The notes below the pieces were generated by a model, which made no database searches, was not told the DNA's origin, and saw nothing but the letters and a program-made list of their open reading frames with translations. The translations under genes were made by a program, and so were the position numbers. A DNA stretch of 5,173 nucleotides, from the NCBI GenBank assembly GCA_029067255.1, contig JAIEEW010000240.1:1-5173 (forward strand). The letters are read 5' to 3'. Positions 1-5,173 of this stretch are shown here, in pieces. How positions within the stretch are numbered: the stretch's first letter is position 1; every line of letters begins with the position of its first letter. The stretch is from Clostridia bacterium. Lineage in GTDB: Bacteria > Bacillota > Clostridia > Christensenellales > UBA3700.

Positions 1-9
1 AAATGAAAG

Positions 10-37
10 TTAAAATATTTATAGCGAAAAATATAAA
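10..37 (+). promoter_or_regulatory. Weak candidate promoter for the giant lipoprotein gene
   Basis: TTAAAA at 10-15 and TATAAA at 32-37 are separated by 16 bp, giving roughly 4/6 and 5/6 matches to the sigma-70/sigma-A boxes. Transcription would start near position 44, leaving a leader of about 25 nt. The whole leader is extremely AT-rich, so chance matches are expected, and the true promoter could lie further upstream, outside the window. Confidence 0.25.
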
Positions 38-51
38 TATTACATATTTAT
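33..51. repeat. AT-only perfect inverted repeat in the leader
   Basis: ATAAATAT at 33-40 and ATATTTAT at 44-51 are exact reverse complements around a 3-base spacer. The right arm ends four bases before the ribosome binding site. It overlaps the candidate -10 box, so it could be an operator or a weak RNA hairpin. With only A-T pairs it would be thermally unstable and may simply reflect base composition. Confidence 0.3.
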
Positions 52-54
52 TTT

Positions 55-61
55 AGGGAAG
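55..61 (+). promoter_or_regulatory. Ribosome binding site
   Basis: The purine-rich AGGGAAG lies 7 nt before the ATG at 69, an imperfect but acceptable Shine-Dalgarno match. It supports the start at 69, which is also the start that places a proper Lys-Lys signal peptide at the N-terminus. A competing ATG at 62-64 is out of frame with the long gene. Confidence 0.55.
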
Positions 62-68
62 ATGGGAA

Positions 69-143
69 ATGAAAAAGACATTTACAAAGATAATTTTGAC
101 GTTTTTGATACTCGCTATGGCGATATCGGTTTTTGTCGCTTGT
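69..143 (+). other. Type II (lipoprotein) signal peptide and lipobox
   Basis: Residues 2-7 are positively charged (KKTFTK), residues 8-23 are hydrophobic, and the cleavage region reads FVAC with Cys25 encoded at 141-143. The -1 Ala and +1 Cys fit the lipobox. Phe at -3 is less usual than Leu, so processing by signal peptidase II is likely but not perfectly canonical. After the Cys the chain reads KTQET, a short polar tether into the first repeat. Expected location is the outer face of the cytoplasmic membrane. Confidence 0.87.
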
Positions 144-3100
144 AAGACACAGGAAACGTACAGCGTGAGTTTCGTCAGCGAAGACGGAGCGTCGACAGAC
201 GCTATGACAGCCGAGCAGGCTAAGGAGTATCTTGCAAGTTTACCTACTAGAGAAGGATATGTTTTTAAGGGATGGTATCTCGATAAAGACGTTTGGGAGC
301 AAGAGATCAAGTCAACTGAAGACATTGAAAAGTACATAGTAAGCGGCAACGTAAACGTTTACGCAAGGTGGATTCCTATTGTTGACGCAATAACGATTTT
401 ATTTCTCGATTACAACAAAGCGAGTTTGTTGGAGTATCAATGCGATCGCTCTGACGTTGATTTAGCATTTTTGAAACCTTCCCAAAAGCCAAACGATGAA
501 AAATATACGTACACTTTTGATCACTGGGATTGCGATCTAAGCGATCTTACGCAGGCTTACTATACCGCAACTCCGGTATACAAGGCAGATTTGAGAGTAT
601 TTGAAGTAAAATACTACGACGAAGGCAAATTGATCTATACCGAAAAAGTTAAATACGGAGAAAACGCAAATTCAAGCAGAGTTAAGCCTGAAAAGAAACC
701 GTCTACGCTCAAATATGATTACAATTTTGTAGGTTGGGACGGCGTGTCTACTAATATCACTGCGGACGTTAATCTCAACGCAAAGTATGAAGAGAGCATT
801 AGACAGTACAACGTTGAATTCAATTACGGCGACGGTAAGAAAGAAATTAAAAAAGTTAATTACGGAGAAGCGGCAGTTGCTCCGCAAAATACTCAAAAGA
901 AGGATACCGCTCAGTATAAATACGATTTCATAGGTTGGGACAACGTATTTGACAATATACAAAAAGATACTGTGGTAAACGCTAAGTATACTCAGCAGTT
1001 GCAAGTATACGAAGTAAGTTTTTGGGTAGACGACACTTGTATCCAGTCCACTAAGGAGAAATACGGCTCGGAAGTTATCGCGCCTTCGCCTGTCGTAAAA
1101 GTGAAAAACGACGGATATATTTATGAGTTTGTGGGTTGGAGCGAAAGTTTTGACTTTATCACTAAAGATACGAAAGTCAAGGCTAATTTTGTGGCGCATT
1201 CGCAGACCTTTACAGTCAAGTACGTTGATTGGGACGGAACGTTGCTTTATACCGACGAAGTAGAAACGGGCGAGAGTTCCGAATATGGCGGATCAACTCC
1301 CAAACGCGCGTCAAATCCACGCGTGAAATATACGTTTATAGGCTGGTCTGATAGCGCAAAATTGAACGACGTCAGAGAGAGTTTCAAGGTTGAGGCTCTG
1401 TACAGAGAAGATATAATGAATTACAAGGTTGAATTCAATTATGGCGGCGGCAAGCAAAAAATCTCATACGTTGATTATGGCAAGGCTGCGGTCGCTCCGG
1501 AAAATGTTGAAAAGAGCGATACCGCTCAATATAGATACGAGTTTATAGGCTGGGACAATTCTTTTGATTGCATACAATCGAATACGGTAGTCAACGCAAT
1601 GTATTCCGAGCAGATTCAGGTATACGAAGTAAGTTTCTATGCCGGCGATAAATGCATACAGGCTACTAAAGAAAAATATGGCGCGAAAGTAACCGCTCCG
1701 TCTAAAGTGGTTTATGATCCGGGCGACGGATTCGTTTACGTTTTCGCCGGTTGGGATAATGATGATTATCTCAACGTTCAAGGCAAAACGGAAGTCAATG
1801 CGAAATTTGATAAGCAATCGCAGTCGTATGAAATCAAATACGTTGACTGGAACGGTAAAATTTTGTACGTAGATACCGTACAATCCGCTCAAGCGTCGAC
1901 TTATAAAGGCGAAACTCCAAAAAGAGCGTCCGATCCGCAAAACGAGTATGAATTTATAGGTTGGGTAGACAGCAACAAAGAAGACGTAAGTGAAAAATTG
2001 AACAAGGTTACGGAAAGTTTTGAAGTATACGCGGATTATTCTGAGAATATCCGTAAGTATACGGTTACGTTCATTTACGGCGACGATAAAACTTACTTGA
2101 TTGAAAACGTACCTTACGCTTCCAACTTAATAGGACAGGAACCAAAAGTTGAAGATACTAAAAAGACTTCTACAGATCAGTATGACTTTACGTTTATAGG
2201 TTGGCAAGGCTATCTCGGTTTTATTGCAGACAATATAACAGTCGAAGCGTTGTATTCAGAGACGGTAAGAAAATATCTTGTCAAATTCGTCAATGACGGA
2301 GAAGTCGTTAGAGCGCAGGAAGTGGCTTACGGAGATCACCCGAGCGCGCCGACCGTCGTTCCGATGGCAAATACCGTTCAGTATAATTACACGTTTGAAG
2401 GTTGGGGCTTAGTTGAGAATCCGTTTATTTCAGTAAATGACGAATTCGCTCCTATAAACGTCTCGGAAACAGTAGTTACCGGCGAGATAACTTATACTGC
2501 CGTTTATTTGAGAAAAATTCAGCAGTACGTTATTACTTTCTTCAACGAGCAAGTTTTGGGCAACAGAGTAGAAGTTGGAAAGATAACGGTGGATTACGGC
2601 GCGGACGCAACGCTTTTGGCGCCGATTGTAACGAGAGATAAAACGCAGTCGCACGAGTATACGTTCAGCGAGTGGAACAGAGATATTACGTTCGTATCTT
2701 CTCATATGGAAGTTGACGCGAAGTATACGGAAGCGTTAAGAAAATACTGGGTAATCTATTTCAACGACGTCAGCGACAGCGATGAGCAAATATATGAAGA
2801 ATATTATAGAGAAGAAGTAGAATACGGCAAGGCGGTAATGAATAAGCCTGAATCGCCTACAAGAAAATCGACAGTGGGATTCGACTACGTATTCGCAAGA
2901 TGGACAAAAGGCTTGGACGATACTAAGTTCAGCGATGAAAACAACGTTTTGGGCGATACCGAGATATATGCGGAGTATGACGATATTAGAAGAAAATACC
3001 TAGTTACGTTCTTCGATTTGTCAATGTACGAATTGATTTCTAGAGTGGAATTGTATTACGGAGAAACGATATCTACGCAGATTGAGCGCGACGGCTATTA

Positions 3101-4949
3101 CTTCGACGCATGGTATAGAGATCCTGATTGCTCGATAATGTTCAATACTGATACCGAAACCGTAGACGGAATATTGATGCTGTTCGGAAATACTATAATC
3201 AACGGTATAGAATACAGTGGCGATACTATCACCGGATACAGCGGAACATTGACCAACGTAACGCTTCCAAGAGTCATTAAAGGCACAAAGATGAAGAAAG
3301 TCAAAGACAGAGCCTTTGAAAATAATGCAGTTATGGAAAGCATTTATATTCCGGACTGCTACAAGTTGGGACGTCTTGTGTTCAAAGATATCGCAGAATT
3401 GGATATATATACTCAAAGCAAAGGATTAGGATTGTTGGATTATCCGGCTGGTTGGTCTGTTGACTGGAACAGTAACGTTTGGGGGGTAGACGGCAAACTT
3501 GACACTTCAAATAAAGGTCGTTTAGTTACCAACAACGTTGAAAATATTGTAACGTCGGGCGATTACAGATACATCTTGATAGCAAGCGATAAAAATACCG
3601 CTATAATCGATAAGTTTGTCAACAACAATGCGGCTAGAGCGTATATCAAGGCTAACCTTAATTACAATAAGCCGTCGTTCAATTACGTTGAAAATATCGA
3701 CGAGAAGACGGGACAAAAGAGAAATATCTATACGATCAGTTATGAAGAAAAGGTATTTAACATTACGACGATTTCTCAGTCGGCATTCCAGGGTTGCGAG
3801 AATCTCGGAAGTATATTTATACCTAAGACGATCACTACCGTCAAGAAATATGCGTTCAGCGGTATTACTGCTAATTTGTATATTCAATATGATAGCAGAC
3901 CGAGCGGTTTCCACGCATTGTATTGGAATTCTAACCGCGATTCGAAAGACGAAAGCAAGAGAACGGTTTACTGGGGAGTAATAGGTATGGATCAGATAGG
4001 CGAATTTACCTATATCTTCAAGAATGACAGAACTGCTATCGCGGCGGAATACAACGGCAACACGACTTTGGGAGAAGTTACGATACCTGATACGGTAGAA
4101 TACAGAGAATCAAGCGATTCCACAGTTACTGTCGAATATACGGTAACGGAGTTGGGCGACGAACTCTTCGCTACCGGTATGATGTCATTGATTTCTTTCT
4201 CTAAGATTAAGTTGCCTGCAAACTTGAAGAAGATAGGCAAGAAAGTATTCTATATGAACAAGAGTCTTTCTAAGATAGAACTGCCATCTACTCTTGAATC
4301 AATAGGAGATTACGCATTTGTCGGTACGGCAAGTTTGAAAGAGATATTCATACCGGCCGCAATAAAGGAATTCGGAGCGTTCTGTTTTGCAGGATCCGGC
4401 GCTACTATATACGTAGGCAGAACCAAGCCGACTCTTCCGACGGATAAACCTACTCGCGGCGCGTACTGGAATATTAAACTTGACGTAACGGATATCGGCA
4501 AACTTACCAACATCAAGGATATATTCGGATTAGTCTTCAGCCCTGAATACTTGCCTACGTACTGGAACGTTGCTGGACAGTATGAAGAAGTTGCAAGCGA
4601 AACGGGTAGAAAGACAACCTTCACGTACATGCTTTACAATGACGGAACGGCAAGTTTGGTATCATACAATTCTACACAGTTGCAAGTGCAGAATTACCGT
4701 ATACCGGAGACTGTTACAGTAGGAGATAAGACGTATACGGTTACACAAATCAAGGACAGCGCGTTTAGCGGTTATACGGATCTCAAAACCGTGTTTATTC
4801 CTGCGACGGTAACTCAAATAGGCGTAAACGCATTCTCGGGTTGTAAAAATCTGACTATAAGTACTGCTTTCGCTGAGAGTGAAATACCAAAAGGTTGGGA
4901 TAGTTCGTTTAACCCTGACGGTCGACCCATAAATTACAGCGCTCAGTAA
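69..4949 (+). CDS. Giant surface lipoprotein: InlB-type beta-grasp repeat stalk with BspA-like LRR tip
   Basis: This 1626-residue protein is probably exported, lipidated and displayed on the cell surface as an adhesin or binding protein; the ligand is unknown. Residues 1-24 form a signal peptide (MKKTFTK, then a hydrophobic stretch), ending in FVAC with the lipidated Cys at 25. Residues ~30-1032 hold about 14 repeats of 60-80 residues in the Listeria-Bacteroides repeat (InlB B-repeat/Flg_new) style. Each opens with an alternating strand such as YxVxF, has a central FxGW-type motif and closes with VxAxY. Residues ~1035-1626 hold BspA-like leucine-rich repeats, with strings such as SAFQGCENL, IFIPKTIT and SAFSGYTDL. 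No LPXTG motif or C-terminal membrane segment is present, so anchoring must be by the N-terminal lipid. The gene appears single: a strong terminator follows 37 nt after the TAA. The frame is intact throughout. Family assignment is firm; a role in adhesion is inferred from related proteins. Confidence 0.96.
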   Translation: MKKTFTKIILTFLILAMAISVFVACKTQETYSVSFVSEDGASTDAMTAEQAKEYLASLPTREGYVFKGWYLDKDVWEQEIKSTEDIEKYIVSGNVNVYARWIPIVDAITILFLDYNKASLLEYQCDRSDVDLAFLKPSQKPNDEKYTYTFDHWDCDLSDLTQAYYTATPVYKADLRVFEVKYYDEGKLIYTEKVKYGENANSSRVKPEKKPSTLKYDYNFVGWDGVSTNITADVNLNAKYEESIRQYNVEFNYGDGKKEIKKVNYGEAAVAPQNTQKKDTAQYKYDFIGWDNVFDNIQKDTVVNAKYTQQLQVYEVSFWVDDTCIQSTKEKYGSEVIAPSPVVKVKNDGYIYEFVGWSESFDFITKDTKVKANFVAHSQTFTVKYVDWDGTLLYTDEVETGESSEYGGSTPKRASNPRVKYTFIGWSDSAKLNDVRESFKVEALYREDIMNYKVEFNYGGGKQKISYVDYGKAAVAPENVEKSDTAQYRYEFIGWDNSFDCIQSNTVVNAMYSEQIQVYEVSFYAGDKCIQATKEKYGAKVTAPSKVVYDPGDGFVYVFAGWDNDDYLNVQGKTEVNAKFDKQSQSYEIKYVDWNGKILYVDTVQSAQASTYKGETPKRASDPQNEYEFIGWVDSNKEDVSEKLNKVTESFEVYADYSENIRKYTVTFIYGDDKTYLIENVPYASNLIGQEPKVEDTKKTSTDQYDFTFIGWQGYLGFIADNITVEALYSETVRKYLVKFVNDGEVVRAQEVAYGDHPSAPTVVPMANTVQYNYTFEGWGLVENPFISVNDEFAPINVSETVVTGEITYTAVYLRKIQQYVITFFNEQVLGNRVEVGKITVDYGADATLLAPIVTRDKTQSHEYTFSEWNRDITFVSSHMEVDAKYTEALRKYWVIYFNDVSDSDEQIYEEYYREEVEYGKAVMNKPESPTRKSTVGFDYVFARWTKGLDDTKFSDENNVLGDTEIYAEYDDIRRKYLVTFFDLSMYELISRVELYYGETISTQIERDGYYFDAWYRDPDCSIMFNTDTETVDGILMLFGNTIINGIEYSGDTITGYSGTLTNVTLPRVIKGTKMKKVKDRAFENNAVMESIYIPDCYKLGRLVFKDIAELDIYTQSKGLGLLDYPAGWSVDWNSNVWGVDGKLDTSNKGRLVTNNVENIVTSGDYRYILIASDKNTAIIDKFVNNNAARAYIKANLNYNKPSFNYVENIDEKTGQKRNIYTISYEEKVFNITTISQSAFQGCENLGSIFIPKTITTVKKYAFSGITANLYIQYDSRPSGFHALYWNSNRDSKDESKRTVYWGVIGMDQIGEFTYIFKNDRTAIAAEYNGNTTLGEVTIPDTVEYRESSDSTVTVEYTVTELGDELFATGMMSLISFSKIKLPANLKKIGKKVFYMNKSLSKIELPSTLESIGDYAFVGTASLKEIFIPAAIKEFGAFCFAGSGATIYVGRTKPTLPTDKPTRGAYWNIKLDVTDIGKLTNIKDIFGLVFSPEYLPTYWNVAGQYEEVASETGRKTTFTYMLYNDGTASLVSYNSTQLQVQNYRIPETVTVGDKTYTVTQIKDSAFSGYTDLKTVFIPATVTQIGVNAFSGCKNLTISTAFAESEIPKGWDSSFNPDGRPINYSAQ
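807..1421 (+). repeat. First copy of a duplicated three-repeat block (units 4-6)
   Basis: Residues 247-451 contain three successive units that can be labelled A (VEFNYGDGKKE), B (YEVSFWVDDTCIQS) and C (VKYVDWDGTLLY). The same A-B-C order returns 205 residues later. By hand count, unit 4 and unit 7 share about 42 of 61 residues without gaps, far more than either shares with its neighbours. At DNA level GTATACGAAGTAAGTTT at 1005-1021 recurs exactly 615 bp downstream. Confidence 0.85.
1422..2057 (+). repeat. Second copy of the duplicated three-repeat block (units 7-9)
   Basis: Residues 452-663 repeat the A (VEFNYGGGKQK), B (YEVSFYAGDKCIQA) and C (IKYVDWNGKILY) order of the preceding block. The copy is slightly longer, mainly because unit 9 carries a few extra residues after its IGW motif (around residues 635-650). 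The B-type cysteine (C324 in the first block, C529 here) and the C-type PKRAS motif are conserved at matching places. Many silent differences at DNA level show that the duplication is not recent. Confidence 0.85.
3174..4946 (+). other. BspA-like leucine-rich repeat region, about four modules
   Basis: Residues ~1036-1626 contain LRR_5/BspA-type hairpins, recognised by IP.xVxxIgxxAFxGcxxLxxixIP strings at ~1064-1115, 1229-1274, 1336-1450 and 1543-1598. Each cluster ends in an aromatic cap: GWSVDWNSNVWG near 1128, LYWNSN near 1284 with VYWG at 1300, AYWNIK near 1465, and GWDSSFNPDGRPINY at 1609-1623. Between clusters lie short strands of the type FTYxxxNDxTA (YRYILIASDKNTA, FTYIFKNDRTA, FTYMLYNDGTA), which restart each module. 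BspA-family LRRs are known for binding host matrix proteins and for use in gut and oral bacteria. Ligand binding here is inferred. Confidence 0.85.
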
Positions 4950-4986
4950 CCTGATTGCGGTGGGATACAATCTGTAATATACAGTT

Positions 4987-5036
4987 AATTATTAAACAAG
5001 GCGGGATTTCCCGCCTTGTTTAATAATTTCTCTTTT
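4987..5036 (+). terminator. Strong Rho-independent terminator, likely bidirectional
   Basis: A perfect 20-bp inverted repeat spans 4987-5006 and 5009-5028, with a GC-rich core (CAAGGCGGG pairing with CCCGCCTTG) and a tiny central loop (functionally ATTT). The outer arm is A/T-rich, so the right side gives a TTGTTTAATAATTT run followed by CTCTTTTT, and the left side gives a matching T-rich run for the opposite strand. It begins 37 nt after the stop codon of the lipoprotein gene and would end its transcript. Confidence 0.88.
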
Positions 5037-5093
5037 TATCCGCAAGTCAGCCAAATTTCTTCTATTTTTATCAATATATTACATTGTTCTAAA

Positions 5094-5107
5094 AAAAGTG
5101 TACTTTT
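5094..5107. repeat. Short inverted repeat upstream of the right-edge promoter
   Basis: AAAAGT (5094-5099) and ACTTTT (5102-5107) are reverse complements around GT. The repeat sits 15 bp upstream of the -35 box at 5123, where an activator or repressor site would be plausible. The adjoining CCTGACCCACTT together with GTGTACTTTT also recalls the terminal repeats of some IS21-family insertion sequences, but no transposase is present in the window. Function is undetermined. Confidence 0.3.
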
Positions 5108-5122
5108 CCTGACCCACTTATA

Positions 5123-5151
5123 TTGCCAAAACTTTTTCATTATTGTATACT
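5123..5151 (+). promoter_or_regulatory. Sigma-70/sigma-A type promoter facing out of the window
   Basis: TTGCCA at 5123-5128 (4/6 match) and TATACT at 5146-5151 (5/6 match) are separated by exactly 17 bp, the optimum spacing. Transcription would start near 5158 and run off the right edge. Its place downstream of a terminator fits a new transcription unit on the plus strand. No coding start is visible in the remaining bases, so the gene it serves is unknown. Confidence 0.5.
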
Positions 5152-5173
5152 TATAGTGAAAAATTGCTTGATT

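Larger units (their letters stand above)
156..3164 (+). repeat. Array of about 14 InlB B-type beta-grasp repeats (protein-level)
   Basis: By eye the units start near residues 30, 105, 177, 247, 314, 381, 452, 519, 587, 664, 736, 820, 893 and 977. Their central aromatic motifs are FKGW, FDHW, FVGW, FIGW, FVGW, FIGW, FIGW, FAGW, FIGW, FIGW, FEGW, FSEW, FARW and FDAW. Most units end in a VxAxY-like strand followed by a 5-7 residue linker, often RKY or QxY. Units 1 and 14 have the classic GYxFxxWYxD form; units 2-13 mostly have a YxYxFxGW form, as in divergent InlB B-repeats. In known proteins such repeats form elongated stalks; that role here is inferred. The copies are diverged in DNA, so this is an old array and not a recent slippage product. 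Confidence 0.9.

Noticed and set aside
62..64. Alternative ATG start just upstream of the chosen start
   Set aside because: It is out of frame with the 1626-residue protein and lies immediately after the Shine-Dalgarno, with no usable spacing.
672..1199. Long open frame of 175 codons on the minus strand inside the giant gene
   Set aside because: It lies wholly antisense to a strongly supported repeat-protein frame, has no recognisable domain, and its low-complexity composition mirrors the repeat codons (Y, G, W, D) read backwards.
1464..1940. Second long minus-strand open frame of 158 codons
   Set aside because: It falls on the duplicated copy of the segment carrying the previous antisense frame, as expected if both are by-products of the repeated coding sequence.
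156..3164. CRISPR-like or DNA tandem repeat array
   Set aside because: The repetition is at protein level, with 60-80-residue units and many silent changes. There are no short identical direct repeats with regular spacers.
3616..3981. Plus-strand open frame of 121 codons in another phase
   Set aside because: It is rich in Arg, Ser and Thr with no domain or ribosome binding site, and is fully overlapped by the LRR coding frame.
5036..5140. Minus-strand 34-residue open frame starting MKKFWQYKW
   Set aside because: No ribosome binding site precedes it, it overlaps the terminator's T-run and the rightward promoter, and its sequence has no recognisable feature.

Overview
The window is almost entirely one very large gene. 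It encodes a 1626-residue secreted lipoprotein on the plus strand, with short AT-rich flanks. The base composition is moderately AT-rich. The N-terminus is a lipoprotein signal, followed by InlB/Flg_new-type beta-grasp repeats and BspA-like leucine-rich repeats. That combination is typical of gut-associated Bacillota (Clostridia and relatives), often uncultured lineages with many such surface proteins. This placement is an inference from protein style; the window contains no rRNA or housekeeping marker.

Layout: positions 1-68 hold an AT-rich leader with a weak candidate promoter, an AT-only inverted repeat and a purine-rich ribosome binding site. Positions 69-4949 are the giant gene. Its product has three zones: a type II signal peptide with the lipidated Cys at residue 25; a stalk of about 14 beta-grasp repeats (residues ~30-1032); and a C-terminal region of about four BspA-like LRR modules (residues ~1035-1626). 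Repeats 4-5-6 and 7-8-9 of the stalk form a visible internal tandem duplication of a three-repeat block. Positions 4987-5036 hold a strong stem-loop terminator with a 20-bp perfect stem. Positions 5037-5173 are intergenic and hold a good sigma-70-type promoter facing rightward (TTGCCA, 17 bp, TATACT), presumably for a gene beyond the window.

How it fits together: the gene appears to be transcribed alone, since the terminator follows directly and a separate promoter serves whatever lies next. The likely picture is a lipid-anchored adhesin or binding protein, with the repeat array holding an LRR tip away from the membrane. The ligand cannot be told from the sequence. I found no mobile element, CRISPR array, RNA gene or multi-gene system that I can support. 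The most interesting content is the internal repeat architecture of the single protein.
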